From contig CALMWO010000408.1 in the NCBI GenBank assembly GCA_937873805.1, positions 1 to 20,159 of the forward strand: a stretch of DNA of 20,159 bases, given 5' to 3'. This document shows positions 1-8,176 of the stretch, piece by piece. Under the pieces are notes generated by a model. It searched no databases, was not told the origin of the DNA, and saw only the letters and a list, made by a program, of their open reading frames with translations. The position numbers and the translations under genes were made by a program. Position 1 is the stretch's first letter. Each line of letters opens with the position of its first letter. The stretch is from an uncultured Hyphomonadaceae bacterium. Lineage in GTDB: Bacteria; Pseudomonadota; Alphaproteobacteria; Caulobacterales; Hyphomonadaceae.

Positions 1-657
1 GTATCCCGCGCCGCGCACGGTGTGCAGCAGAGGCCGCTCGAAATCCTTGTCGATCTTCCCGCGCAGGCGAGACACGTGAACATCGATCACGTTGGTCTGG
101 GGATCGAAGTGGTAGTCCCACACCTTCTCCAGCAGCATCGTGCGCGTGACGACCTGACCAGCATGACGCATCAGGAATTCGAGCAGGCGGAATTCACGCG
201 GCTGCAGATCGATTTTCTGCCCGTCGCGATGAACCGTGCGCGCGAGAAGATCCATCTCCAGCCCGCCAACCGAAAGCTTGGTCGTCGGAATGTCGCCGGT
301 TGCCCGGCGACCGAGCGCCTCGACACGCGCGACCAGCTCGCTCGGCGCATATGGCTTGACGAGGTAGTCGTCGCCGCCAGCTTGCAAGCCTTCAACCCGG
401 TGATCTACCTCCCCAAGCGCTGACAGGAACAGCGCCGGCGCACGGCCGCCTGCGTCCCGGTAGCTCTTGAGAAGCTTCAGACCGTCGATGCCCGGAAGCA
501 TGCGGTCGACCACCAGCGCATCGTAATCGCCAGTGCGCGCCTTGTTCAGGCCTGACTCTCCGTCACCGCACACATCAACCAGGTGCCCGGCTTCGCTCAG
601 GACGCCTTTGACGAACGCTGCCGCGTCGGCGTCGTCTTCGATGACAATGACCCGCAT
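1..657 (-). CDS. OmpR-family response regulator, 3' end cut by window edge
   Basis: This is a two-component response regulator whose ATG is at 655-657; the reading frame runs off the window after 219 codons, ending in VRGAGY. The receiver domain (about residues 1-115) has the acidic pocket IEDD near the N-terminus, the phosphoacceptor Asp51 (VVDRMLPGIDG) and the conserved Lys in VKPYAP; Ser replaces the usual Thr in LFLSALG. The winged-helix DNA-binding domain follows (LQPREFRLLEFLMRHAG, then NVIDVHVSRLRGKID). Family members are about 223-230 aa, so only some 5-10 residues are missing. It starts 11 bp after the degP stop with a GGAAAG ribosome site, so it is probably co-transcribed with degP. 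Rhizobial cyc-degP clusters are followed by a regulator/kinase pair of this type, so a sensor kinase is expected just outside the window. The signal sensed is unknown. Confidence 0.95.
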   Translation of the reverse strand, partial: MRVIVIEDDADAAAFVKGVLSEAGHLVDVCGDGESGLNKARTGDYDALVVDRMLPGIDGLKLLKSYRDAGGRAPALFLSALGEVDHRVEGLQAGGDDYLVKPYAPSELVARVEALGRRATGDIPTTKLSVGGLEMDLLARTVHRDGQKIDLQPREFRLLEFLMRHAGQVVTRTMLLEKVWDYHFDPQTNVIDVHVSRLRGKIDKDFERPLLHTVRGAGY

Positions 658-668
658 GCTTTCCGCTT

Positions 669-2216
669 CTATTCAGCCGGAGCGATTTCAATAGGCCGCA
701 AGACCGTAAGATCGAAGCAGCGCTCCTGATTGCCGCAGCCGACCCTTGCGATGACGTCTTTTTTGCCGGCCGATTTGGCGGCCGCAATGACATCCTCGTA
801 TTCCTTAGGCGTCTTCACCACCTTGTTGTTGACCTCAAGGATCACATCGCCCGGGAAGATATCTGCCTTCGAGAACGCGCCTCGCGTCTCGACAGTAACA
901 ACAATCAGCCCTGTGCCGGCAGCGCCGACATCGAACTTCTTGGCTTCCGCTTCCGTGAGCGAACGAACCGTACCGCCGAGCACCTTCACATCGGCGTCGC
1001 TCGGCGTCGGCGGCTTCATGTCGGCGCGTGCAGGATCAAGCTCGTTGCTCGCGAGCGCCTTGTCGTCACGCGCGCGAACCGTAACTTTTATCATCTGCTC
1101 CTTGCCGTCGCGAATGACCTTGAAGTTGTTGGTCGATCCCGCAAGCAGGCTGCCGACACGCTGGGTCAGCTGGCGGTTGTCTTTCACATCTTCGCCGTTG
1201 ACGGCGATGATGATGTCGCCACGCTTGATGCCGCTGGCTTCAGCCGGGCCGCCAGCCGTGACCGTGCGGACGATCGCGCCATTGGGGCTCTTCAGGCTCC
1301 AGGCGTCAGCATAGCGCTGGCTCATGCTCTGGATTTCGACCCCGAGCCAACCGCGCACAACCTTGCCGTTCTTGATCAGCGTGTCTGCGATCGTCTTCAC
1401 CGCATTGGCTTCGATCGCGAAGCCGATACCGACGCTGCCGCCGCCTGTGTCGGAGAAGATCGCCGTATTCACGCCGATGACTTCACCATTGAGATTGAAC
1501 GTCGGACCGCCGGAGTTGCCGCGGTTGATCGGCGCATCGATCTGGATGAAGTCGTTATAATTGCCGCCGAGCAGTTCGCGTCCATCCGCGGAAACGATGC
1601 CGGCCGTGGCCGTGCCGCCAAGGCCGAACGGGTTGCCGACAGCGACGACCCAATCGCCAACACGCGGCTTCGCGCGCGTCGCGAATTCGACGAAGGGATA
1701 GGAACCGCTCTTCTTCACCTTGAGAACAGCCAGGTCGGTCTGCTCGTCAGTACCGACGATTTCGGCTTCGAGCTGATCGCCATTCTTCAACGTGACAGTC
1801 ACCTCACGCGCGTTCTCGACGACATGGTTGTTGGTGACGATGTAACCCTGCGGGCTGATAAAGAAGCCGGAGCCGAGCGCATTGCCTTCCTGATCCTTTT
1901 CGGGAGCGCCCTCCTCTTTCTTGTCTTCGCCAAACTGGTCTTCGTACTCGTCGAAGCCCGGCAAACCACGGAAGGGATTGAAGGCGCTATTGCGGTCTGC
2001 GACCTTTACCTCAGTCGTCACCTGAACGCTGACCACGGCGGGGCTCACCCGCTCGATCAGGTCAGCAAAGCTCATCGGAGCGCCAGCAGGAGGGGTAACG
2101 GCGATTGGCTTTTGCGCAGCGGCGAGCGGCGCCATGGCCGACCCCATTGCAAGCGCGGCCATGAGACCCGCCGCAATGCCAAACCGGCGAGTGCGGACAG
2201 TTCCAACCTTCATCAT
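669..2216 (-). CDS. degP: Periplasmic Do-family serine endopeptidase (DegP/HtrA-like)
   Basis: This 515-aa protein degrades or holds misfolded proteins in the periplasm. A cleavable signal peptide is visible (basic start, hydrophobic stretch, cleavage near APLAAA-Q at about residue 35). The trypsin-like domain carries the triad His131 (TNNHVVENA), Asp161 (TDLAVLKV) and Ser235 (RGNSGGPTFN). Between the signal peptide and the protease core is an acidic, charge-rich loop at about residues 85-110. Two PDZ domains follow, at about 285-375 and 415-505. This is the usual full-length family layout. Two ATG codons stand in tandem at the start; either may be used, with a weak GAGAG upstream. It lies 229 bp downstream of ccmH and 11 bp before the response regulator. 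The symbol is generic: DegP, DegQ and other Do proteins cannot be separated by eye. Confidence 0.95.
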   Translation of the reverse strand: MMKVGTVRTRRFGIAAGLMAALAMGSAMAPLAAAQKPIAVTPPAGAPMSFADLIERVSPAVVSVQVTTEVKVADRNSAFNPFRGLPGFDEYEDQFGEDKKEEGAPEKDQEGNALGSGFFISPQGYIVTNNHVVENAREVTVTLKNGDQLEAEIVGTDEQTDLAVLKVKKSGSYPFVEFATRAKPRVGDWVVAVGNPFGLGGTATAGIVSADGRELLGGNYNDFIQIDAPINRGNSGGPTFNLNGEVIGVNTAIFSDTGGGSVGIGFAIEANAVKTIADTLIKNGKVVRGWLGVEIQSMSQRYADAWSLKSPNGAIVRTVTAGGPAEASGIKRGDIIIAVNGEDVKDNRQLTQRVGSLLAGSTNNFKVIRDGKEQMIKVTVRARDDKALASNELDPARADMKPPTPSDADVKVLGGTVRSLTEAEAKKFDVGAAGTGLIVVTVETRGAFSKADIFPGDVILEVNNKVVKTPKEYEDVIAAAKSAGKKDVIARVGCGNQERCFDLTVLRPIEIAPAE

Positions 2217-2241
2217 TCGCTTTTTCTCTCACTGCATTCGC

Positions 2242-2257
2242 CTGGGCGATCACCCAG
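2242..2257. promoter_or_regulatory. Near-perfect palindrome in degP leader, candidate operator
   Basis: The 16-bp sequence CTGGGCGATCACCCAG is an inverted repeat with one mismatched pair (arms CTGGG/CCCAG around a GATC core). It lies 26 bp upstream of the degP start and just downstream of the promoter guessed at 2266-2294. The position fits a repressor site or an mRNA hairpin. The binding protein is unknown; the function is inference. Confidence 0.35.
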
Positions 2258-2265
2258 CACGACCC

Positions 2266-2294
2266 TAGATGCGGAACTGCCTTTGCGACCGCAA
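2266..2294 (-). promoter_or_regulatory. Possible promoter of degP
   Basis: On the minus strand TTGCGG (2294-2289) and CATCTA (2271-2266) are separated by 17 bp. They match a sigma70-like or RpoH-like layout only loosely. The predicted start near 2258 would give a leader of about 40 nt. The gap between ccmH and degP (2217-2445) is the longest in this gene run, so a separate stress-responsive promoter here is reasonable but unproven. Confidence 0.3.
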
Positions 2295-2295
2295 A
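2282..2295. promoter_or_regulatory. Perfect 14-bp palindrome overlapping the degP -35 region
   Basis: TTTGCG-AC-CGCAAA is an inverted repeat with 6-bp arms and a 2-bp centre. It overlaps the candidate -35 element of degP, where a bound regulator would block or modify initiation. No second copy was noticed in the window. Operator function is inference. Confidence 0.35.
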
Positions 2296-2445
2296 AGCCC
2301 TCCGATTCTCGACCGTCGTCGCGCTCTGAACGGAATCCGTGCGCCGCTTACAACCGCCGATAATCAGTCAGTTTAAGGCAATCATGCGGCGGCGCCAGAG
2401 GCTCTACAGTGGGAATCCGGCAAGTTATGCCCTGAATTTCGTCTG

Positions 2446-2865
2446 TCAGGCGTCTGGTTCGTTGCTCCGGTCGTCCGGAACAGGCGTCAGGTCACGCTTA
2501 CGAGCGCGCAGCATGCGACCGCCAATCAGCCCGCCGACACCCAAAAGAAGCAGGAACGGAAATACCCAGAGCGCAACGCCCCAACCGTCCGTCGGCGGCC
2601 TGAAGGAAACAAACTGGCCGTAGCGGTCCACGAAATACTGCCTGACCTCGGAATCGGACGCGCCCTTGTCTATCTGCACGCGAACGACGCGGCGCATATC
2701 GACCGCAATATCAGCTGTAGACTGGGAGATTGGCTCGTTCTCGCAAACCACACACCGGAGTTCGCGCATGAGCCCCTGTGCGCGCGCTTCCTTGGCGGTA
2801 TCAGCCAGCGGCGCCTCTGCCGCACCGCCCTGAAGCAACAGCGCGATGAGGATGGCGGCCTTCAC
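2446..2865 (-). CDS. ccmH: Cytochrome c-type biogenesis protein CcmH/CycL
   Basis: CcmH is a membrane-anchored thiol-redox protein facing the periplasm. It keeps the haem-binding cysteines of apocytochrome c reduced for ligation. The 139-aa protein has an N-terminal signal/anchor (about 1-18), the family motif LRCVVCENEPIS with Cys38 and Cys41, a short helical domain, and one C-terminal membrane span (about 96-116) with a basic tail. This is the short CcmH/CycL form without the TPR half found fused in E. coli CcmH. The start is GTG at 2863-2865, nested in a GTGA overlap with the ccmF stop, which implies translational coupling. No ccmG (thioredoxin) gene lies between ccmF and ccmH; in rhizobial cycHJKL clusters it is also encoded elsewhere. 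Confidence 0.93.
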   Translation of the reverse strand: MKAAILIALLLQGGAAEAPLADTAKEARAQGLMRELRCVVCENEPISQSTADIAVDMRRVVRVQIDKGASDSEVRQYFVDRYGQFVSFRPPTDGWGVALWVFPFLLLLGVGGLIGGRMLRARKRDLTPVPDDRSNEPDA

Positions 2866-4847
2866 GCGGTTACCCCTGCAGGCGCCTTTTCACCGGCGGG
2901 TTCTTCGGCGGGTGTCTCGGTCGCCGCCACAGGTGCGCGCCTCCGCACCCGCGCTACGAGCGACATGAAACCGCCAACAGCAATCAAGGCCGCTCCGCCG
3001 AATACCCAGTCGATCAACGGATGATGCGCGATCCGCAAACGCCAGACGCCGGGCTGATCACGGATCGTGTCGCCGAGGGCGACGTAGACGTCACCGCCAA
3101 TGGTTTTCCTGATCGCGACTTCCGTCGTGCTGGTATCAGCGACCGGATAGAAGCGTTTCTCCGGGTGGATCATCTCGGTCGTGCCGCCATGCGTGACCTT
3201 CACATCCGCAAGCGTCGAATAATAGTTGGGGCCTTCTACCGGCCGCACGCCTTGAAATTCGAACGTCCACCCAGCCAATTCAGCAGATTGTCCGGCAGCA
3301 AGAGGGAAGGTTCGCTCCGTGCGTGTCGCGGTCTCGACTGTTGCGCCGATCACGAAGATGCCGACGCCAATGTGCGCAATCGCCATGCCCCAGACCGTCA
3401 GCGGCAAGCGGAACACACGACTGACACCGCCTTCGCCAACGCGACGCCAAAGATCGAAGCCAACACCGACTACAACCCACGTGCCAACCAGCACGCCAAA
3501 GCCAAGCCAGATGCCCCAGCCACCCAACGCAAGCGCCGCAAGGCCGGCAACCACTGCAACAATGATGGCGGGCGTCAGCCACTTCACCAGCGGCGACAGG
3601 TCAGCCTTCCGCCATGGCGCGGCCTGCGCAAGCGGCAGGAACAACAGCAGCACCGCGATCATCGGCGCCAGCGTAAGCTGAAAGTACGGCTCTCCGATCG
3701 ACAGCGAAGCACTTTCCGGCGGAATCGCTTTGATCTCGCCAAGCCACTGAACAACCATCGGCGTGACTGTGCCGAGCAGCACCAGCGCTGCTCCAACCGA
3801 CAGGAAGAGATTGTTCAGAACCAGCGCACCCTCACGGCTCACCGGATCGAACTCCGGGCCAGCGGGAAGTTTGGGAGCACGCCACGCAAATAGGGCCAGT
3901 GCAGCGCCACCTGCCACACCCAGGCCAGCCAGGAGCACGAGGCCGCGCGTGGGATCTGTTGCGAACGCGTGTACCGACGTCATCACGCCGGACCGCACGA
4001 GGAAGGTACCGAGAAGGGAGAGACAGAATGCCAGAATGGCTAGAAATACTGTCCATGCGGCCATGCCGCCACGCTTCTCGGTCACAATCAGCGAGTGAAC
4101 CAGCGCCGCGCCGACAAGCCACGGCATGAAAGAAGCGTTCTCGACCGGATCCCAGAACCACCAGCCACCCCAACCAAGTTCGTAGTAGGCCCAGATGGCG
4201 CCCAGCGCGATCCCGATGGTCAGACAACTCCATGCCGTCAACGCCCACGGCCTCACGCGTTTGGCCCACTCCCGATCTATCTGTCCATTGATCAGGCCGG
4301 CTGCCGCGATCGAGAACACGAACGACATGCCGACATAGCCCATGTAGAGGAAGGGCGGATGCAACGCGACGGCGGGATCCTGCAGCAGCGGGTTCATGCC
4401 GCCGCCATCAAGTGGCGGATCGGTGAGTCGGGTGAACGGGCTTGATGCGAAAAGCAGGTAAGCCAGCGACCCCAAGGTCAGCAGCCCCTGCACGCCCAGC
4501 GCGCGGTCGCGCAGGCGGTCATTTCGCATGAACAGCGCAGCAGCGCCGCCATAGCCCGCCATGATCAAACACCAGAGCAGCATGGAACCTTCATGGTTCC
4601 CCCACGCGCCGGCAATGCGGTAGATGATCGGCTTGAGAGAGTGGGAATTCTTGGCGACGAGCGCCACTGAAAAATCGAGACGCACGAAGCTGATGATCAG
4701 CGTCAGCATCGACAGCGCGAGAAACATCCCCGTCGCAACTGCAAGCCGCCGCGGCGCTTCCCCACCGGTCGTGAGCCCAAGCACGCTCTGCGCGGCCGCC
4801 GTCGCTAGCGCGAGAAAGGCCAGCAGGTGGCCGAGTTCAGCGATCAA
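2862..4847 (-). CDS. ccmF: Haem lyase CcmF/CycK
   Basis: CcmF is a polytopic membrane protein that takes haem from holo-CcmE and attaches it to apocytochrome c in the periplasm. The 661-aa product has the usual length and the tryptophan-rich WWD motif (GWGGWWFWDPVENASFMPWL, about 225-244). The conserved histidines are present: His163 in ALHPPFLY, His251 just after the WWD segment, His293 in TSVHAFATDP and His492 in AIAHIGVG. Many membrane spans are visible, with a large periplasmic loop near 515-610 and a short hydrophilic C-terminus. The start is a TTG at 4845-4847 inside a TTGA overlap with the ccmE stop. It is supported because the resulting N-terminus (MIAELGH) matches the family, and an AAAGAG ribosome site lies about 8 nt upstream. 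Confidence 0.96.
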   Translation of the reverse strand: MIAELGHLLAFLALATAAAQSVLGLTTGGEAPRRLAVATGMFLALSMLTLIISFVRLDFSVALVAKNSHSLKPIIYRIAGAWGNHEGSMLLWCLIMAGYGGAAALFMRNDRLRDRALGVQGLLTLGSLAYLLFASSPFTRLTDPPLDGGGMNPLLQDPAVALHPPFLYMGYVGMSFVFSIAAAGLINGQIDREWAKRVRPWALTAWSCLTIGIALGAIWAYYELGWGGWWFWDPVENASFMPWLVGAALVHSLIVTEKRGGMAAWTVFLAILAFCLSLLGTFLVRSGVMTSVHAFATDPTRGLVLLAGLGVAGGAALALFAWRAPKLPAGPEFDPVSREGALVLNNLFLSVGAALVLLGTVTPMVVQWLGEIKAIPPESASLSIGEPYFQLTLAPMIAVLLLFLPLAQAAPWRKADLSPLVKWLTPAIIVAVVAGLAALALGGWGIWLGFGVLVGTWVVVGVGFDLWRRVGEGGVSRVFRLPLTVWGMAIAHIGVGIFVIGATVETATRTERTFPLAAGQSAELAGWTFEFQGVRPVEGPNYYSTLADVKVTHGGTTEMIHPEKRFYPVADTSTTEVAIRKTIGGDVYVALGDTIRDQPGVWRLRIAHHPLIDWVFGGAALIAVGGFMSLVARVRRRAPVAATETPAEEPAGEKAPAGVTA

Positions 4848-5308
4848 GTTGTGGGCTCTTTCCCATAAGTGGCATCGCCGCCGGATTCAGCTGCGCGCTT
4901 GAGCGCGTCATAGGTTTCCTTGGGCATGTAGTTCTCGTCGTGCTTCGCCAGGACGCGCTTCGCGACAAGACGGCCAGTGTCATCGAACTTGCCTTCGGCC
5001 ACCACGCCCTTGCCCTCCTCGAATAGGTCAGGCGGAATGTCGTGATAGACAACCGGCACTGTGTGCTTGCCGTCCGTGATCTTGAACAGCAGTGCGCCAT
5101 CCGGCCCGTGCGTCTCGCTGCCCTTCTCGACCAGGCCACCGACGCGAATGCTCTGATGCAGATTACTCACGCCCTTCTCGACGATGTCGGACGGCGATTG
5201 GAAGAAGGCGACCGTGTCCTGAAGCGCCACCACAGCCAGGGCCACAGCGCCCGTTGTCAGCACCGCCGCTGCGCCAATCAGCCAGACTCTCTGTGATCGC
5301 TTGCGCAT
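4844..5308 (-). CDS. ccmE: Haem chaperone CcmE/CycJ
   Basis: CcmE binds haem covalently in the periplasm and hands it to CcmF. The 154-aa protein has an N-terminal membrane anchor (about 9-30), a beta-barrel domain, and the haem-attachment motif HDENY with His123 and Tyr127 (LAKHDENYMPKE). I start at the ATG at 5306-5308 because an AAGG ribosome site lies about 10 nt upstream and the N-terminus then begins with the anchor. A longer frame to 5374 adds 22 residues of unlikely sequence. It follows ccmI by 84 bp, the only real gap inside the ccm cluster, and its stop overlaps the ccmF start by four bases. Confidence 0.95.
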   Translation of the reverse strand: MRKRSQRVWLIGAAAVLTTGAVALAVVALQDTVAFFQSPSDIVEKGVSNLHQSIRVGGLVEKGSETHGPDGALLFKITDGKHTVPVVYHDIPPDLFEEGKGVVAEGKFDDTGRLVAKRVLAKHDENYMPKETYDALKRAAESGGDATYGKEPTT

Positions 5309-5392
5309 GGAAAACACCTTCGGACAGCTACCATCACAGTATATGGGGCGCCCGCCCAAGCGCCAGCGACACAATGGCGCGAGATATCGTCA

Positions 5393-6073
5393 CTATTTGG
5401 GGGGATTGGGGGGCGGAACAGCTGGATCACGTGAAGGCGGGTCGATTCCGAACATCTGCCGCAGTGCAGCGAACATCTGCCGCTCCGGGCCAGTTTCAGA
5501 GGCTTTGGCGTTTATGCCAGCCCACATCGCTTCGGCTTCGGCCTTCTTGCCCTGCAGCCAGAGACCGATACCGGCTAGATAGCCGATACGCAGATTCTCC
5601 GGTTGAGCTGCGAAGGCCTGCTGGTAAAGCAGGGTTGTCGCGCCATCGACCTTGCCCGTCGTCTTGAAACGCAGATCGGCAAGATCTGTGACGACGTTGA
5701 TGTTGTTGGGATCGCGACGAAGAGCTGACTCAAACGCCAGAAGCGCGCCTTGCGGGTTGTTGGACGCCTCAAGCATCTTTCCCATGATCCAGTGCGGTGC
5801 AGCATCGTTCGGATTGTCCAGCGCCCGCTTCTGCGCAAGCGCGATAACCTGATCGATCCGCATCGACTCTGGATCCCGCTGGGCCAGGGATTCGATATCC
5901 ACGAGCCGCCCATCCAGGGGCTCGTCATGCATGTCCGGCTTGCCAAGAAGCCAATACGTCCCGACCGCCGCCAGGCCGGCAACGAGCACGATTGCGCGCG
6001 TCTTCATGGACTTGGCGATGAACCATGCACCGCCTGCGACGAAGACGACAGCAACGAGGACAAGCCAGATCAA
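5393..6073 (-). CDS. ccmI: Short CcmI/CycH-like TPR protein of cytochrome c biogenesis
   Basis: CcmI chaperones apocytochrome c to the CcmF/CcmH ligation complex. This 226-aa protein shows two membrane spans (about 2-17 and 28-43) and a periplasmic TPR region (about 65-205). The TPR region contains PHWIMGKMLEASNNPQGALL and a second repeat with YQQAFAAQPENLRIGYLAG. It ends in a proline-rich tail. CcmI/CycH proteins are usually about 350 aa or more, with a cytoplasmic coiled-coil loop between the two spans. Here that loop is reduced to about ten residues, so this is a minimal version. Its place directly before ccmE supports the call over a generic TPR protein. The start is TTG at 6071-6073 in a TTGA overlap with the sensor kinase stop; I see no strong ribosome site, so coupling to kinase translation is likely. 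Confidence 0.85.
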   Translation of the reverse strand: MIWLVLVAVVFVAGGAWFIAKSMKTRAIVLVAGLAAVGTYWLLGKPDMHDEPLDGRLVDIESLAQRDPESMRIDQVIALAQKRALDNPNDAAPHWIMGKMLEASNNPQGALLAFESALRRDPNNINVVTDLADLRFKTTGKVDGATTLLYQQAFAAQPENLRIGYLAGIGLWLQGKKAEAEAMWAGINAKASETGPERQMFAALRQMFGIDPPSRDPAVPPPNPPK

Positions 6074-7485
6074 AGCGGCGCCGCCGGAAGCTCGAGCCGC
6101 GCACGAAGACCACCCATCGGGCTATCCTCCAGATGCAGCCGCCCCCCGTAAATGTCAGCAAGCTCAGTCACAATAGACAATCCCAGACCTGTTCCCGGCT
6201 CGGACTCATCCAGCCGCTTGCCACGCTCCAACGCCTTGGCGCGATGCTCAGCCGGAAGACCCGGCCCATCATCGTCCACGATGACCTGAAGCCCGTCGTC
6301 GCTGCGGGTCACCGTTACGTTGACCCGCGACTTGCACCATTTGGCGGCGTTCTCCAACAGGTTCCCGACAAGTTCATCAAGGTCGCCCCGCTCGCCCCGG
6401 AATACCGCTTTGGGGTCGGCTTCCACATCGATCGCAATGCCTTTGCTGCGATGCAACCGCTCGAGCATGCGGGCGATACCCTCGATCGGCTCCTTCACTT
6501 CCGTGCGAGCGCCCAGCACCTCCGCCTGAGCGGCGGCCTGCGCCCGCTTCAGGTAGTGGTTGACGTTGCTGATCATCGCTTCGGTCTGTCGGCGGACGAT
6601 CTCGGAAACCCTGTCCGTTCCCTTTGCCTCGTTTTTTAGAACGGCAAGCGGCGTTTTCAGCGCGTGGGCGAGATTGCCCACATGGGTTCGCGCGCGGTCG
6701 ACGACCTTCCGGTTCTGAACGATCAGTGTGTTGATCTCTTTTACCAATGGAGAAAGTTCGCCGGGGTATTCACCATCCAGCGTGTCACGGCGCCCCGCGC
6801 GCACATCGCCGAGCTTATCCTGAATTTCGTGCAGCGGTCGCAACCCGTAGCGGATCAGCACAACGACACCGATTACGATCCCGAGCGCCAACACGCCCAG
6901 CGCGATGCCAAGACGCAGCGTGAAACGGCCAACAGCTTCGTCTGCCGCCGTGCGATCGATGCTGGAATACAGGATAATGGGCAGATCGCGGCCGGACAAC
7001 TTCACAGCCTGCGCGCCAACACGCACAAGCCGCTCGTTCGGCGCCACGCCATCGATCTGAATCGTCTGGCCAGGATGCGCAATTGCATCTGTGATCGCAA
7101 CACGCGGCAACTCCGGCCGTTCTTCAAAGAAGCTCTGCGACTGCCTGACGCGCGTGACGCGCGCCTCGGCATCCACGTCGATGAAGGCCCAGTAACGACC
7201 CGAGAAGGTCATTCCGAACTTCTCGTCCTTGGGAAGCTTCTGCTCGTTGAACCTTGGCTCGCCGAGGTCATCCGAATCCACGGCATTGGCGAGCGTGCGC
7301 AGCGTGTCGCTGTTTGCGAGATCGAGCTGCTGATCCGTCTCGGCGCGATAGAATGCCTGCAGCGACCAGCCAGCCACCAGAAGCACCACCGCGCTCCAGA
7401 TCGCCGCAGCGACAAGCATACGCCGCGCGATGGAGCCGCGCGTGCGCGTCCCTTCGGTCTCGCCCGCCCCAGGCGCTTCAGTCAT
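6070..7485 (-). CDS. PhoQ-type sensor histidine kinase
   Basis: This 471-aa inner-membrane kinase pairs with the regulator encoded just upstream (gap of 1 bp). Two membrane spans (about 23-46 and 190-212) enclose a periplasmic sensor domain of about 140 residues, followed by a HAMP-like linker (RYGLRPLHEIQDKLGDV). The dimerisation domain has the phosphoacceptor His274 in NLAHALKTPLAVL. The ATPase domain has the N box (NLLENAAKW, Asn379), the G1 box (VDDDGPGLP, about 403-411) and the G2 box (GTGLGLSIV, about 431-439). The form resembles PhoQ-like kinases. The ligand cannot be read from the sequence. The linkage to PepSY, DnaJ and cytochrome c maturation genes suggests a cation, envelope or redox stress signal, which is inference. 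Confidence 0.94.
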   Translation of the reverse strand: MTEAPGAGETEGTRTRGSIARRMLVAAAIWSAVVLLVAGWSLQAFYRAETDQQLDLANSDTLRTLANAVDSDDLGEPRFNEQKLPKDEKFGMTFSGRYWAFIDVDAEARVTRVRQSQSFFEERPELPRVAITDAIAHPGQTIQIDGVAPNERLVRVGAQAVKLSGRDLPIILYSSIDRTAADEAVGRFTLRLGIALGVLALGIVIGVVVLIRYGLRPLHEIQDKLGDVRAGRRDTLDGEYPGELSPLVKEINTLIVQNRKVVDRARTHVGNLAHALKTPLAVLKNEAKGTDRVSEIVRRQTEAMISNVNHYLKRAQAAAQAEVLGARTEVKEPIEGIARMLERLHRSKGIAIDVEADPKAVFRGERGDLDELVGNLLENAAKWCKSRVNVTVTRSDDGLQVIVDDDGPGLPAEHRAKALERGKRLDESEPGTGLGLSIVTELADIYGGRLHLEDSPMGGLRARLELPAAPL

Positions 7486-7486
7486 G

Positions 7487-8167
7487 CTATTCGACGATCT
7501 TCTCGGTCTTTGGGTCGATCAGCCGATACCCGAGGCCGCGCTCCGTCAAGATGCGGTTTGAACCGATCTTGCGCCGCAGGCGGCCAACGAACACCTCGAT
7601 CGTGTTCGAATCACGATCGAAATCCTGATCGTAGATGTGCTCGACCAGTTCGGTTCGCGGCACAACACGACCCTGATGGTGCATCATGTAGCTGAGCACG
7701 CGGTATTCGTGAGCCGTCAGCTTGATCGGCTCGCCGTTGACCGAAGCCCGCGCCGCACGCGTATCGACACGCAGATCGCCGCACTCCAGCGCCGCGCTCG
7801 CATGACCCGCCGCACGCCGCATCAACGCACGCAGACGCGCCAGCAATTCTTCGGTAACAAAAGGCTTCGTCAGATAGTCATCGGCGCCGGCATCAAAGCC
7901 CGCAACCTTCTCGCTCCAGCGATCGCGCGCCGTGAGGATCAGCACCGGCATATCCTTGCCGGCGTTACGCCATTTCTCCAGCACGCGCACGCCGTCCAGC
8001 TTCGGCAAGCCGAGATCGAGGACCGCCGCGTCATAGGGTTCGGTGTCGCCGAGAAAGTGGCCCTCCTCGCCGTCTGGCGCCAGGTCAACGGCATAGCCGG
8101 CCTGCGTCAGCGCTTCAGTAAGCTGGCGGCCCAGATCGGGATCATCTTCGACGACAAGAACTCGCAT
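7487..8167 (-). CDS. OmpR/PhoP-family response regulator
   Basis: This 226-aa DNA-binding regulator is the partner of the adjacent sensor kinase. The receiver domain has the acidic pair in VVEDDPD, phosphoacceptor Asp51 (VLDLGLPKLDG), Thr79 (LILTARD) and Lys101 (LTKPFVTEEL). The winged-helix domain contains LTAHEYRVLSYMMHHQG and the recognition-helix stretch DSNTIEVFVGRLRRKIG, and the length is typical. It starts 9 bp after the PepSY stop, so PepSY, regulator and kinase are probably one transcript. A tandem GTTCA repeat with 11-bp spacing in front of the PepSY gene is a candidate self-binding site. Confidence 0.95.
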   Translation of the reverse strand: MRVLVVEDDPDLGRQLTEALTQAGYAVDLAPDGEEGHFLGDTEPYDAAVLDLGLPKLDGVRVLEKWRNAGKDMPVLILTARDRWSEKVAGFDAGADDYLTKPFVTEELLARLRALMRRAAGHASAALECGDLRVDTRAARASVNGEPIKLTAHEYRVLSYMMHHQGRVVPRTELVEHIYDQDFDRDSNTIEVFVGRLRRKIGSNRILTERGLGYRLIDPKTEKIVE

Positions 8168-8176
8168 GGTGATCTT

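Noticed and set aside
3021..3893. Long plus-strand open frame of 290 codons opposite ccmF
   Set aside because: The product is Arg/His/Pro-rich without family features, and it lies fully antisense to a well-supported ccmF. It is a by-product of high GC content.
5338..5343. Promoter -10 (TATACT on the minus strand) ahead of ccmE
   Set aside because: The hexamer is good, but no acceptable -35 stands 16-18 bp upstream.
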